Below, in pieces: positions 34,865-45,004 of a DNA stretch of 64,000 nt. Made by a program: the position numbers and the translations under genes. Under the pieces are notes generated by a model. That model ran no database searches. It worked only from the letters and a program-made list of their open reading frames with translations, and was not told where the DNA came from. This DNA is from Rhodanobacter sp. C01 (GTDB lineage Bacteria > Pseudomonadota > Gammaproteobacteria > Xanthomonadales > Rhodanobacteraceae). How positions within the stretch are numbered: position 1 is the stretch's first letter; the number at the start of each line of letters is the position of its first letter. The stretch spans positions 124,001-188,000 of the forward strand of contig NZ_MUNR01000009.1 in assembly GCF_002001045.1 (NCBI RefSeq). The letters are read 5' to 3'.

Positions 34865-36273
34865 CAGATCAGACGGGGGCACCGACCGACATGGCCATAC
34901 GCGCCAACGCGCTTCTGCACGCACTGCGCGAAGCTGTCGTGACCATGCTGGCCACGATCATCACGCTTGCGTGTGCCGTGATGATCGCGCCAGGACCAGG
35001 CCCAGCGGTACTGGCGGTGGTGCTTTGCCTCTCACTGTCGCGCAGTCAGCTCGATCGCGATCTGCGCGGTCGAGTCGAGGCGGCCATGACACTGCCTCTC
35101 ATCGGCCTGGCTGCGGTCGGCGTCGGCCGGCTGCTGTTGCACGCGCCCTGGCTCGGCGCATCAGTCTTCGTCGCCGGCATGTTCCTGTCGATCTGGTTGC
35201 GCCGGTTCGGCCCCATGGCGCGGCGCGCAGGCTCGCTGATCGCATTGCCCTTTGTCGTCCTGCTTACCACGCCGCACATTCGGGTGGCATCGGACAACGC
35301 CATTCCGGCGCCGCTGATACCGGTTCTCATCGCGTTGCTGGCCCTGCTGTGGGTGGGCCTGCTGCATGCGCTCGCGCGTCGCATGCGCTTGCTGCCACCT
35401 GCGCCGATACGGGAGCGACCGGCGTTGGCACCGGCGCCGATTCACACGAGCTCACTGCATCCGGTGGCGAGTACCCGGATGGCCATCCAGATGGCCGTCG
35501 CACTCACCGCATCCTTCGTGGTCGGCTACATCTTCTTTGCCGAGCGATGGGCCTGGATCGTGCTCACCGCCTTCATCGTCAACAGCGGCAATCGTGGCCG
35601 GCTGGATGTTGCGTACAAGAGTGTGCTGCGTGTGCTGGGAGCAGCGGCAGGAACCCTCCTTGCCTTGACACTCACCCTCCATGTCGGATCGCACGACATG
35701 ACGACCGTGGTGCTGATTCTCGCCGCCGTCTTCCTCGGTGTGTGGCTGCGCCCCCTGGGCTACGCATGGTGGGCGCTCTTCGCCACCCTTGCGCTTGCCT
35801 TGCTGCAAGGCTTTGCCGATTCGTCGGCGCCAGGCATCCTGTGGCTACGGCTGGAGGAAATAGTGATCGGTGCGATCATCGGCGTTGCTTCGGCGTGGCT
35901 TGTGCTACCCGTGCGCTCCACGGCTGTGCTGCGGCGGCGCATTGCCGATGCGCTGGCGACGATCTCCGACGCCCTTGATCCTGCGACACCGGCACGCATG
36001 TCCGATGAGATCGCCGCCGCGGTTGCCAGCGTGGAACAGATGGCACCAGCCTACCGGGCAAGCCGTCTGCTGACGCGAAATTTCCGCCATCCGCAGCCTG
36101 CTGACTGGGTGGATACGCTGGTGGCATGCCGTGACTCCGCGATCGCACTGATCGAGAAAGGCGAAGCCCCGGGTCCCGTGCGACGGGCCCTCGGGGCAGC
36201 GCGCAAGTCGATGCGCGAGCCCGATGAAATCCTGCCTGCCTTGCAGGATCTGCGTCGCTCACTGACCGGCTAG
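34855..36273 (+). CDS. FUSC-family inner-membrane transporter
   Basis: This 472-residue protein has two groups of hydrophobic helices separated by a linker with a Pro/Arg-rich segment, and a cytoplasmic C-terminal tail. The FUSC signature appears around AERWAWIVLTAFIVNSGNRGRLDVAYKSVLRVLGAAAGT. FUSC/AaeB proteins export aromatic acids such as p-hydroxybenzoate. Start ATG 34855 or 34891; neither has a convincing ribosome site. Confidence 0.83.
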   Translation: MMLADQTGAPTDMAIRANALLHALREAVVTMLATIITLACAVMIAPGPGPAVLAVVLCLSLSRSQLDRDLRGRVEAAMTLPLIGLAAVGVGRLLLHAPWLGASVFVAGMFLSIWLRRFGPMARRAGSLIALPFVVLLTTPHIRVASDNAIPAPLIPVLIALLALLWVGLLHALARRMRLLPPAPIRERPALAPAPIHTSSLHPVASTRMAIQMAVALTASFVVGYIFFAERWAWIVLTAFIVNSGNRGRLDVAYKSVLRVLGAAAGTLLALTLTLHVGSHDMTTVVLILAAVFLGVWLRPLGYAWWALFATLALALLQGFADSSAPGILWLRLEEIVIGAIIGVASAWLVLPVRSTAVLRRRIADALATISDALDPATPARMSDEIAAAVASVEQMAPAYRASRLLTRNFRHPQPADWVDTLVACRDSAIALIEKGEAPGPVRRALGAARKSMREPDEILPALQDLRRSLTG

Positions 36274-36547
36274 CAGACACGGTGCATAATCTGCACTGGC
36301 CGCTGACAACATCGCGTCAGCCGTGGCTGACCACCGGCACGATCCATGCTCTCTTACCCGGCGCCGGACTGAACGCGAACCAACGCGCAATGATTTGCTG
36401 ACAACCGATCGGGACCGTTCGCGTTAGTTTTCCCTCCACCATCGGAACGGGTCGCGGCGCTGTCATGTCGGTGAAATATTCTTGCTTCCGTTCACGTCGC
36501 GCCCGAATTGCTGGCGTCGAACACGCCATTGCCTCGGCAACCTTGCG

Positions 36548-38086
36548 GTGAACACCTCCGTGCCATACAGCAACGACGCCACTCGGAAACGGTTGAGGGG
36601 CGACATGGCATGGATGCTTGCCGTGCTTTGCATCGGCTTGCTGGCAAGATTGCTGCACATCGAACGCCAACCGTTCTGGCTTGACGAGGCGCTGACCTTC
36701 CAGCGGATTCATCTCGGTACCAGCAGCCTGATCGCCGACAGTTACACCAACCGGCACATGCCAAGTTATTTCCTGCTGCTGCAGCTGATCTCGCAGTTCG
36801 ACCCTGCCAGTGCCATTCTGCGAATCCCTTCGGCGCTGTTCGGCGCCTTGTCCGTCGGCATGGTATTCGCCATCGCGCGACGCATCAGTGGTCGCAGTGC
36901 AGCGATCGTCGCCGGGCTGCTGATGGCGTTATCGCCGCTGCAGGTAGAGTACGGCCAGGAAGCACGCTCCTACACGCTGGTGACCTTGCTGATCACCATC
37001 GCGCTGTGGGGCCTGGTGCGCCTGGCGCAGAATCCGACGCGAGCGTCGCTGGATATTCGCCATGCCGATTTCGACTGGTTCGGATGGGTGTCTTATGTAT
37101 TCGGCACGGTCGGCGCGCTTGATGTACTCAGCGACGCGTTGCCCTGGCTGATTGCGGCCAATGCTTCGCTGTTCATGATCTGGCGCAACTTGCGCATGGA
37201 ACCCTCGGCCAGCCCGCGCACCGGTTTCCGACGCAACTGGCTGCTCGGTACCGTGGTGATCCTCGCATGCTGCGTGCCTTTCTACGGCGCAATTCTGGCA
37301 GCGAGTGACGGTCAGATGTTGCACAAGTTCGACTGGATTCCACCCTTGAGCTGGCAAACTCTCAAGGTCGCCGCCAAGAGTGCATACCTGATGCGCATGG
37401 CCGCCGTGGTGCGGTTCAGCGTGCTGCCCACGGCCGTGCCGTTGCTCGGCCTGATGGTGGCGATATTGGGAGCCATCGGCCTGTGGCGCATGCGTGGCAG
37501 GCCGGAAGGAGTCGTCCTGTTGCTGGGCTTTGCCGTGTTGCCGCTGTTGCTGCTCGCTCTTTCGCCGATCAAGTCCATGATGCTGCCACGCTACATGCTG
37601 TGGAGCGCGGTGCCATTTTTCGTGCTGGGAGGCATCGGCTCCGCCGCACTGCCACGCCCCATCCGGCCTGCTGCAGCCATGGTGCTGCTGTTTGTATGTG
37701 CGATAAACCTTGCACCGGTTTACCGGGTCGAGACCAAGCCACGCTGGGACATGGCGGCCGCCACGCTGGCCGCCGATGTCCAGCCCGGCGATACCGTATT
37801 CACCGGCGACCCGAATGCACCCACCATGCTGGCAGTGCTGCAACCGAAAGGCGCGGCGCCGATCGGGACCACCGCGCTGGTGACGCCGCAACTCGACGTG
37901 GCCCTCGCGCGCTGGAAACAGGGCAGCCGCGTCTGGGCAGTGAACGGTCGTTCGGCGCTGGGGCAACGCGAGGATCTCGATGCCTTCAAGGATCGCATCG
38001 CCGCGCTGGGCGCGCCGACCCTGCAGATCCCCGAAGGCAAGGAAATCACCATCCTGATGTTCCCTGCACCCACTGACGCAGACTGA
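36548..38086 (+). CDS. Glycosyltransferase family 39-like integral membrane protein
   Basis: This protein has about 512 residues with 10-12 transmembrane helices. The first external loop carries the acidic PMT/ArnT-type motif PFWLDEALTFQRI. A conserved QVEYGQEARSYTLV appears after helix 4. It is inferred to use a polyprenyl-phosphate sugar donor to modify lipids or proteins in the periplasm. Start is ambiguous: GTG 36548 gives a basic stretch before the first helix, ATG 36605 would begin at MAWMLAVLC. Confidence 0.8.
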   Translation: MNTSVPYSNDATRKRLRGDMAWMLAVLCIGLLARLLHIERQPFWLDEALTFQRIHLGTSSLIADSYTNRHMPSYFLLLQLISQFDPASAILRIPSALFGALSVGMVFAIARRISGRSAAIVAGLLMALSPLQVEYGQEARSYTLVTLLITIALWGLVRLAQNPTRASLDIRHADFDWFGWVSYVFGTVGALDVLSDALPWLIAANASLFMIWRNLRMEPSASPRTGFRRNWLLGTVVILACCVPFYGAILAASDGQMLHKFDWIPPLSWQTLKVAAKSAYLMRMAAVVRFSVLPTAVPLLGLMVAILGAIGLWRMRGRPEGVVLLLGFAVLPLLLLALSPIKSMMLPRYMLWSAVPFFVLGGIGSAALPRPIRPAAAMVLLFVCAINLAPVYRVETKPRWDMAAATLAADVQPGDTVFTGDPNAPTMLAVLQPKGAAPIGTTALVTPQLDVALARWKQGSRVWAVNGRSALGQREDLDAFKDRIAALGAPTLQIPEGKEITILMFPAPTDAD

Positions 38087-38319
38087 ACAACCCGGCTGGA
38101 TTGTTGCCTGCAGCGCCCTTCGGCAATACGCCGCTGTCACTCCACAGGTCGGCTAGCCACGGCTGCCGCATGCTCGGGTCCTGCTCCTGAAGCCCGTCCC
38201 ATTCTTGCGGGATGTCGATTTTCCGATATCCCGTTCGTCGCATGAGGGCCATATCCCCCATATCACCATTCCCTGGCTCCGCCCGCCTGGGCAAGCCCGT
38301 ACACGCAAGGTGACCCGCC

Positions 38320-38979
38320 ATGACTCTCAGGCTCTACGCCCACCCGTTTTCCTCGTATTCGCAGAAAGTGCTGGTCGCGCTGTACGAGAACGACACGCCA
38401 TTCGAGTGGTGCTCGCTCACGCCGGACAACCCCGAAGCGTATGCACAGTTCGCGCAATGCTGGCCGCTGAAACGTTTTCCGCTGCTGGTGGACGGCACGC
38501 ACACCGTGCCCGAAGCCAGCATCATCATCGAGTACCTGGGCCTGCACTATCCCGGATCGATGCAGCTGATCCCCGCGGACAACCGGGCTGCGCTCGAAAC
38601 AAGGATGATGGATCGCTTCTTCGACAACTACATCTCCACACCGCAGCAGAAAATCGTCGCCGACAGCCTGCGACCGGAAGCCAAGCGCGATGCCCACGGT
38701 GTAGCCGAGGCTCGCGCGATGCTCGACACCGCCTACAGCTGGCTCGACAAGGCGATGGCCGACCGCGAATGGGCTGCCGGCGATCGTTTCAGCCTCGCCG
38801 ACTGCGGTGCCGCGCCGTTCCTGTTCTATGCCGACTGGACGCATCGCATCGACGCGTCGTTTGCGAACGTCATTGCCTACCGGCAGAGATTGCTGGCCCG
38901 GCCATCCTTCGCTCGCGCCGTCGACGAAGCACGCCCGTACCGTCCGCTGTTCCCGCTCGGCGCACCCGATCGCGATTGA
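38320..38979 (+). CDS. Glutathione S-transferase
   Basis: This 219-residue GST has a thioredoxin-like N-terminal half (LYAHPFSSYSQKVLVALYEN, KRFPLLVDGTHTVPEASIIIEYLG) and an alpha-helical C-terminal half (WAAGDRFSLADCGAAPFLFYAD). The PLLVDG and EAS-I glutathione-binding elements are present; the catalytic residue is likely Ser in the FSSYSQK loop. AAGGTGA lies upstream of ATG 38320. It precedes a DUF899 gene by 28 bases and may be co-transcribed with it. Confidence 0.9.
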   Translation: MTLRLYAHPFSSYSQKVLVALYENDTPFEWCSLTPDNPEAYAQFAQCWPLKRFPLLVDGTHTVPEASIIIEYLGLHYPGSMQLIPADNRAALETRMMDRFFDNYISTPQQKIVADSLRPEAKRDAHGVAEARAMLDTAYSWLDKAMADREWAAGDRFSLADCGAAPFLFYADWTHRIDASFANVIAYRQRLLARPSFARAVDEARPYRPLFPLGAPDRD

Positions 38980-39007
38980 TGCACCCTTTCCCAGACGGAG
39001 ACTGATC

Positions 39008-39718
39008 ATGACCCACGCCACCCAGCTGGTTCCCGCCATCGAACTGGTCAAGCGCAGCAGCATGCGTTTTCCCAACGAAAGCGACGACTATCGCCACGCG
39101 CGCAATGCCCTGCTCGCCGAGGAGATCGAGCTTCGCCGGCACATCGAGCGCGTCGCCGAGCAGCGTCGCGCGCTGCCGCCCGGTGGGGAAGTCACCAGTC
39201 GTTACCATTTCCAGGGCGAACACGGCCCGGTCGATTTCGCTGGCTTGTTCGGCGACAAGCAGACGCTGGTCGTCTACAGCTACATGTTCGGCCCGCAACG
39301 CGAGCGGCCGTGCCCGATGTGCACCTCGCTGTTGAGTGCATGGGACGGCGAAGCGCGTGATGTCGGACAGCGAGTCGCACTGGCCGTGGTCGCGCGCTCG
39401 CCGATCGATCGCCTCGTCGCGTTCAAGAAGGAGCGTGGCTGGCGCCACCTCAGGCTGTACTCGGACATCGACGGCAGCTTCAGCCGCGATTACCACGGCA
39501 TCGACAAGAACGGCGGCGACGACGCAGCCTTCAACGTGTTTACCCGTCGCGATGGAGTCATCCGCCATTTCTGGGCCGGCGAAATGGGCATGGAGAGCGC
39601 CGATCCGGGCCAGGACCCGCGCGGCGCACCCGATCTGATGCCGCTCTGGACGATTCTCGACGTGACGCCCGAGGGGCGCGGCACCGACTGGTATCCGAAA
39701 CTCGACTACGACGACTGA
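39008..39718 (+). CDS. DUF899 thioredoxin-like protein
   Basis: This 236-residue DUF899 protein has a predicted thioredoxin fold, with a family-typical block YSYMFGPQRERPCPMCTSLLSAWDG (CxxC) followed by VALAVVARSPIDRLVAFKKERGW and FNVFTRRDGVIRHFWAGEM. Likely a thiol-disulphide protein of unknown substrate. GGAG lies about 8 bases before ATG 39008. Follows the GST gene. Confidence 0.88.
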   Translation: MTHATQLVPAIELVKRSSMRFPNESDDYRHARNALLAEEIELRRHIERVAEQRRALPPGGEVTSRYHFQGEHGPVDFAGLFGDKQTLVVYSYMFGPQRERPCPMCTSLLSAWDGEARDVGQRVALAVVARSPIDRLVAFKKERGWRHLRLYSDIDGSFSRDYHGIDKNGGDDAAFNVFTRRDGVIRHFWAGEMGMESADPGQDPRGAPDLMPLWTILDVTPEGRGTDWYPKLDYDD

Positions 39719-39927
39719 TGCCGGAAGGCACGGCGATCTGAACAGGCCGTATCATGTTGTCCGCACCATGTCCGGACAACATCGACATCGTCCGCGGACA
39801 GTCAACCTCTGCGGCATGCGACGCTCGAAATGGCTTGAAATGGGGCTTTCTGGAAATCAATGACGTTGGCACGAGCCTTGCCATAGATATCTCGAAAGCT
39901 TCATTTCCACACTCACGGAGAGCCGCC

Positions 39928-40083
39928 ATGAAATTCGAGACCCTGATGCTGCAGAGCCTGTTCGCCATCTGCCTGTTGATCTGCGTGTCCACCCTGGGCG
40001 CCATGCTGACGTCGCAACCAACCGTATCGAAGGTTGCAGCAAACCATGCCCCTGTTGCAGCGGCGACGAACTCGGCCAGCTGA
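39928..40083 (+). CDS. Small single-pass membrane peptide
   Basis: This is a 51-residue peptide from ATG 39928 with ACGGAG 7 bases upstream. It has one hydrophobic helix (MLQSLFAICLLICVSTLGAML) and a short Ala/Ser-rich tail. The coding region was identified from the ribosome site and membrane helix alone; no recognisable family. The longer frame to 39754 has no matching start. Confidence 0.55.
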   Translation: MKFETLMLQSLFAICLLICVSTLGAMLTSQPTVSKVAANHAPVAAATNSAS

Positions 40084-40219
40084 GTCGCTTGAACGATTCG
40101 GTGGCGCTGGAAAATTCCTGAGCAACCAGTGCCACATCCCTGACCGTGCCGTTGTCGATTCCCGTTCCGCTCGATCGTCAGATTGAGTGAGGGCTTCTCC
40201 TCCATCCACGGAAACCGTC

Positions 40220-40663
40220 ATGTCGAATGTCACCCGCCTGCATCGTGTCTTGCGCGCACCACCCGAACGCATCTACCGCGCTTTCCTCGATGCCGACGCC
40301 AAGGTCAAATGGCTGCCGCCCAACGGCTTCACCGGCAAGGTGCATCACCTCGATGCCAGGGTCGGCGGCAGCTACAAGATGTCCTTCACCCATTTCTCGA
40401 CCGGCGAGTGCCACAGCTTCGGCGGCACGTACGTGGAGCTCACGCCACACGAGCGCATCCGCTACATCGACCGGTTCGACGACCCCAACCTGCCCGGCGA
40501 AATGCCGGTAACCATCACCCTGAAGGCGGTGTCCTGCGGCACCGAGCTGCACGTGCTGCAGGAAGGCGTGCCCGATGTCATCCCGGTCGAGCAGTGCTAC
40601 CTCGGCTGGCAGCAATCGCTGGTGCTGCTCGGCAAGCTGGTGGAGGCTGAGGTTTCGGGTTGA
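40220..40663 (+). CDS. SRPBCC (AHSA1-type) protein
   Basis: This 147-residue protein of the START-like fold has VLRAPPERIYRAFLDADAKVKWLPPNGFTG, GGSYKMSFTHFSTG, and the Trp-rich C-terminal helix QCYLGWQQSLVLLGKLVEAE. It has no linked regulator. Ligand unknown. ATG 40220. Confidence 0.88.
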   Translation: MSNVTRLHRVLRAPPERIYRAFLDADAKVKWLPPNGFTGKVHHLDARVGGSYKMSFTHFSTGECHSFGGTYVELTPHERIRYIDRFDDPNLPGEMPVTITLKAVSCGTELHVLQEGVPDVIPVEQCYLGWQQSLVLLGKLVEAEVSG

Positions 40664-40684
40664 CGATCCGGGTGACGAAGGTGG

Positions 40685-41401
40685 TCATTTCGACTCGACT
40701 GCGTCCGACTTTTCTGTTTCCCGGCTCTCGTTTGCCGCATGCATGCGGCGGATGCGCACCGTGCTGCCGCCTTCGTAGGTCACCACGTAGGTGGAACCTT
40801 CGTGCGCCTGTCGTGCCACTTGCACCGGATCGGCCTGAATGGCCTTCTGTACGGCGTCCTGGTGGAACGCAGCCAGATCGCCGTTCGGAATCAGCATCAG
40901 GGGCGGGGTGATCTGCTGGAAGCTGGTGAAGTGGCCGCCGCATTTGGTGGTCGTGGCGTCGAACTTGAACCAGCCCTGGCCGCAGCTCACGCCGGACACT
41001 TCGGGCAGGCGCTTGAGCCAGATGAAGTACTTGTTCTCGTGGGTGATCCAGACCCGATTGCGCCGGGTATTGTCCCCTCCGATATCGTCCGACTTCCAGA
41101 TGCGGACCAGCGAAGCCTGGTGGCAGTCAGCCGATGCGCATTCCTGCAGCACCAGATATTCGTCGTCCTGCAGATGGATCGGCTCGATGCTGAGGATGTC
41201 GTCCTTCACCAGCGCCTGTGCCGGGAACACCACCGAAGGCATGCGCGGGTCGACCTTGAAGTCCCCCGAGATCAGGTAGCCGCCGTGTTGCGACGAGTAT
41301 GCAGGCGCGGTGACCTTCACCGCAGGCAGCGTGGTTTGCGCCGAGGCGACGAGACTCGCCAGGGTCACGCTACCCATCCATAAGGTGTGTGCGAGTTTCA
41401 T
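40685..41401 (-). CDS. Exported protein of unknown function
   Basis: This 238-residue protein has a signal peptide (ending near SLVASAQT) and three cysteines likely in disulphides (QECASADCHQ, VSCGQG, KCGGH). I do not recognise the family. A strong AGGAGG ribosome site lies a few bases before ATG 41401. Convergent with the SRPBCC gene, its 3' end 21 bases away. Confidence 0.7.
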   Translation of the reverse strand: MKLAHTLWMGSVTLASLVASAQTTLPAVKVTAPAYSSQHGGYLISGDFKVDPRMPSVVFPAQALVKDDILSIEPIHLQDDEYLVLQECASADCHQASLVRIWKSDDIGGDNTRRNRVWITHENKYFIWLKRLPEVSGVSCGQGWFKFDATTTKCGGHFTSFQQITPPLMLIPNGDLAAFHQDAVQKAIQADPVQVARQAHEGSTYVVTYEGGSTVRIRRMHAANESRETEKSDAVESK

Positions 41402-41560
41402 CAGGCCTCCTGACCATGGACGAAACAGTCACCGCGGTGACACGTGGCGGCAAATGCCGTTGCAATCCTAATCCTGGCAGATGCCCATTGCCACACGCAT
41501 GGCTACTGCCGTGGATCGTGTTCGGGATTGCCCTGGTACCTTTGCGACGTGCTCCGAACG

Positions 41561-42487
41561 TTATTGAACAGTGTCCAGAAACGTCGCGGACGGGACAAAG
41601 AACAGCGCACCGGTGACGGCCCTGCTGAAATCCAGCAGCCGATCGTAGTTCCCCGGCGGATTGCCGACGAACATGTTGACGAGCATCTGCTCGATCCGGT
41701 CCGGGGATCGCGCATAACCGATGAAGTAGGTGCCGAACTCGCCCTTGCTGGCATCGCCGAACGGCATGTTGTCGCGCACGATCTGCAGCTGCTCGCCATC
41801 CTTCTCGATATTGGTCAGGACGTTGTGTGCGTAGGGAGCCTTCGCCGCATCGGCCTGCTCGATATCCGAGAGTTTCGCCCTGCCGATGATGTTTTCCTGT
41901 TGCTCGACGGGCACCGCGTTCCACGCCTTCAGGTCGTGCAGGTACTTCTGCACGATGACGTAGCTTCCACCAGCGAAGGTGGGGTCTTCGTCGCCGATGA
42001 CCGCCGCGTCGATGGCGTCCTGGTCCACGGGATTCTCGGTGCCGTCGACAAAGCCGAGCAGATCGCGCTCGTCGAAGTACTTGAAGCCATGCACTTCGTC
42101 TGCCATCGAAACCGCGTCGCCGAGGCGGGACAGGATCTGCGTCGCCAGCTCGAAGCACAGGTCCATGCGCATGGCACGGATGTGGAACAGGATATCTCCC
42201 GGCGTGGCGACGGCGTGGTGCTGCCCCTTGATCTCGCGGAACGGGTGCAAGGCGCCGGGCCTCGGCTGCCCGAAAAGCCGGTCCCACGCGTCGGACCCGA
42301 AGCCCATGATGCAGGACAGGCGACCATCCGGTTCGTGGAAACCTACAGCGCGCAAAAGCGACGACATGTCGCCACAAAGCGCTCGTACCGGCTCTTCATG
42401 GTGAGGTTCGGGATGCAACGTCACCACGAGAAAAATGGCAGCGCTCGTAAGCTTGCCGACAACAGGCTGCGGAACGACAGAAGACAC
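41561..42487 (-). CDS. Dyp-type heme peroxidase (YfeX-like)
   Basis: This 308-residue dye-decolourising peroxidase has the GFVDGTENP motif with the catalytic Asp, the proximal heme His in KAPYAHNVL and Arg in QIVRDNMPFG. The overall length and order match E. coli YfeX. It oxidises substrates with H2O2 in the cytoplasm. The start is GTG 42487 (MSSVVPQPVVGKLTSA), preceded by AAGGGG; the open frame above it is not conserved. Confidence 0.9.
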   Translation of the reverse strand: MSSVVPQPVVGKLTSAAIFLVVTLHPEPHHEEPVRALCGDMSSLLRAVGFHEPDGRLSCIMGFGSDAWDRLFGQPRPGALHPFREIKGQHHAVATPGDILFHIRAMRMDLCFELATQILSRLGDAVSMADEVHGFKYFDERDLLGFVDGTENPVDQDAIDAAVIGDEDPTFAGGSYVIVQKYLHDLKAWNAVPVEQQENIIGRAKLSDIEQADAAKAPYAHNVLTNIEKDGEQLQIVRDNMPFGDASKGEFGTYFIGYARSPDRIEQMLVNMFVGNPPGNYDRLLDFSRAVTGALFFVPSATFLDTVQ

Positions 42488-42577
42488 GATCAACCCCTTG
42501 CGAACTGTTCTTCTCAGTATGCCCCGGCTCGATGAAGTTCCAAAGTGGGATGACACCCGAACTGGCCCGGATTTGCT

Positions 42578-43897
42578 TCAGGGCTTGTCGATCCGGCCGT
42601 TCTTGACTACGAACGCGATCTTGCGGGTGTTGTGGATGTCGCGCGTCGGATCAGCCGTCAGCACCACCAGGTCGGCGCGCTTGCCGGGCGCGATCGTGCC
42701 GCGCTGGGCCGATTGCCCCATGGCGGCCGCACTGACCTCGGTGGCGGACTGGATCGCCTCGACCGGCGTGAAGCCGCAGTGCTCGACCAGCAGGGTCATT
42801 TCATCGTGCACTGCCGGCAACGCGTTCAACCGGGGCCCCTGCGCATCGGCGGGCAGCCCCGAACCATCGGTGCCCACATCCACCCGTACACCGTACTGGT
42901 GCGCCAGCCGGGTGACCGCATAGCTCCACGGCACGATGCCGGCCCCCATGTCATGTGGATGGCGCTGTGCTTCCTCCACGAAGGCCAGCAGCGTGGCGTC
43001 GAGTATGGTGCCGTGCTGCTTCATCGCCTTGAACAGCGCGAGGATTGCCGGCGCATCCGGCGGAACATGCGTGAAATCGCCGAGCGCACGCACGCCGTAG
43101 TCGTCCGGCACCTTCGGCGCTGCCTCCCAGACCAGGTACGGACTATGCGAGATGGTATCGACGCCGGCGTCCACCGCATCGCTGGGCTTGGCCGGGAAGA
43201 TCGTCGCATGCGTCCACACCTTCAGCCCCTGCCGATGCGCTTCGGCGGTGATCTTCGCCACCAGGTCGGTTGGCAGGTTCGCGTAAAGCTTGAGCGCAGT
43301 CGCTCCGGTACCCTTGGCTTCGGCCACGGCAAGCGGAAGATTGGTGGTCTGGTCGATCGCCTGCATCCATGGTGCATGCCCCAGCGGTTCGCCCGCGGAA
43401 GCCTCCTGCGCGCGTACGTCCTCGGCGAAAAAGCTCGGCCCGGCCAGCAAGGCCACGTAGAAAATGTCTGGCGACGCCAGCGCATCCGAATTCGCCTCGC
43501 CGGCGAGATAGCCGAGCAGCCGGTCGTCGCCCGCCATGTCGCGCACGGCGGTGACACCGCCGCGCAAGAGCGCCGCCAGATGCGGCTGGTAGTGCGCGAA
43601 ATCCGGCTCGGCGCCGGTGAGATGCACGTGCGCATCGATCAGGCCCGGGATCACGTAGCGTCCGCTCAGATCCTTCACCTGCGCACCCTTCGGCGCCGCA
43701 CGGCTGCCATCCGGATAAACCGCTGCGATGCGGCCGCCCTCGATCGCGACAGTCATGTTCGCCTGCTCCGGCGCACCGGTGCCGTCGATCACCGTGGCAT
43801 GCGTCAGCAGCATGGACGGCTCGGCGGCAAAAGCCGGCAGCGCCAGCGCGAACGGCATCGACAACACCAGGCGCTTCAGGACGCTACTCGTGGACAT
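42578..43897 (-). CDS. Secreted amidohydrolase-family metal-dependent hydrolase
   Basis: This 439-residue protein has a signal peptide (MSTSSVLKRLVLSMPFALALPAFAAEP) and a TIM-barrel amidohydrolase domain. The metal motif HVHL appears in GLIDAHVHLTG, with further ligands likely at Lys in ALKLYAN, His in VWTHATIF, His in ISHSPYLV and Asp in VGTDGSG. It ends with the typical GTIAPGKRADLVVLTADP. AGAGGGGA lies just before ATG 43897. Likely a periplasmic imidazolonepropionase/prolidase-like hydrolase; substrate not known. Confidence 0.87.
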   Translation of the reverse strand: MSTSSVLKRLVLSMPFALALPAFAAEPSMLLTHATVIDGTGAPEQANMTVAIEGGRIAAVYPDGSRAAPKGAQVKDLSGRYVIPGLIDAHVHLTGAEPDFAHYQPHLAALLRGGVTAVRDMAGDDRLLGYLAGEANSDALASPDIFYVALLAGPSFFAEDVRAQEASAGEPLGHAPWMQAIDQTTNLPLAVAEAKGTGATALKLYANLPTDLVAKITAEAHRQGLKVWTHATIFPAKPSDAVDAGVDTISHSPYLVWEAAPKVPDDYGVRALGDFTHVPPDAPAILALFKAMKQHGTILDATLLAFVEEAQRHPHDMGAGIVPWSYAVTRLAHQYGVRVDVGTDGSGLPADAQGPRLNALPAVHDEMTLLVEHCGFTPVEAIQSATEVSAAAMGQSAQRGTIAPGKRADLVVLTADPTRDIHNTRKIAFVVKNGRIDKP

Positions 43898-44030
43898 TCC
43901 CCTCTCCCTTTGCGGTATCAACGGAACAGCCGCACCAGGCCTCAACTCAGCGGCAACGCAAAACAGCCGCAGGTGAAACTCGGATCAGGATACTGTTTCA
44001 GGAAAAATCGATTCTGACACCTGTTTTTTC

Positions 44031-44963
44031 TTACCGAACCGGACAACGCGACCGCTGAAACCAGACGGTCCGGGCCTCGTGGTCATACACCAGCCGGTAG
44101 CGGCCCATCAGATCGGCACCGAGCAACATGGCCGGCTTGCCGCCGAAATCCTGCGCCAGCACAGGGAGATCGACCACCTGCCCCTTAGCGCCGGCGAATA
44201 CGGCCGTAGCCACACGCACCTCGCCAATCGGGCCGGTGCGTGGCACGAGCTTGTTCATGCTGGTGCCATAGATAGGCTCGTCGTCGTGGAACGACGGGGC
44301 TGTCGTGTCGATACCGGCGCCCCTGGCGAAGCTTGGCGTCAGGCGCGTGCGCCTCGATCCCGTGTCCAGCACAGCCACGCCGGCAAACCCGTTGACGGTG
44401 ACCGGCAGCGTGAGCAAGGTCGTGCCAGGATCTATCCCGGCCTTGACGGACTCGGCGTCTCGCCCCACCACCGCGCCAAGATCAACCGGCTTGGGATAAA
44501 CCTCTACGGTGCGGCAAGGAAAATCAAAAGCGATCACCGCCTTGTCCATGAAGTCGTTGCCCAGCACGCCAGCCTGACGTCCGGCGTCATGCCGGTTTGG
44601 AAGGCCAAACGCCTTGACGTCGTGGATGGGCAAGCCTGCCAGGGACAGGCTGTCGACGCGATACATGGCCACCTTGGCCGAGCCGGTCTGGCCGGATAGA
44701 TCCTCGCCCTTGCCTTTCTCCTTCGGCAACCGGATCTGATCGGCGAACCATTGGTACACCGCCGATCCGTCCGCACCGCTGTCGAGGATGAAGGGATACG
44801 AGCCGTGCCCGTTCACGTAGACGGGCACCGTATCGTGGCCGTCCCTGGCAAGACTCAGGGGCGCCTGTGCCCCGGCGGTGACATCGGCGGCCATCGAAGC
44901 AGGCGTGCGGGCCATCACAACGATCAAGGCGCAGGTGAGCTCAGCTATCCAGTGACGACGCAT
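44031..44963 (-). CDS. Exported retropepsin-like aspartyl protease
   Basis: This 310-residue protein has a signal peptide (ending near MARTPASMAAD) and two aspartyl protease-like lobes with DSGADGSAVY (first DSG) and DTGSRRTRL (second DTG). This is the double-lobe form of bacterial aspartyl proteases of the retropepsin/gag-polyprotein type. AGGAAG lies 6 bases before ATG 44963; the longer upstream frame overlaps the XRE gene and is not real. It follows the DUF2975-XRE pair by 41 bases and may be in the same transcript. Confidence 0.83.
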   Translation of the reverse strand: MRRHWIAELTCALIVVMARTPASMAADVTAGAQAPLSLARDGHDTVPVYVNGHGSYPFILDSGADGSAVYQWFADQIRLPKEKGKGEDLSGQTGSAKVAMYRVDSLSLAGLPIHDVKAFGLPNRHDAGRQAGVLGNDFMDKAVIAFDFPCRTVEVYPKPVDLGAVVGRDAESVKAGIDPGTTLLTLPVTVNGFAGVAVLDTGSRRTRLTPSFARGAGIDTTAPSFHDDEPIYGTSMNKLVPRTGPIGEVRVATAVFAGAKGQVVDLPVLAQDFGGKPAMLLGADLMGRYRLVYDHEARTVWFQRSRCPVR

Positions 44964-45004
44964 GACGATCTTCCTGTAAAAGTCTGCAGAGGGATCAATG
45001 AGTT

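Noticed and set aside
42632-44017. 461-residue plus-strand frame opposite the amidohydrolase
   Set aside because: Antisense shadow; the minus frame carries signal peptide and metal motifs.
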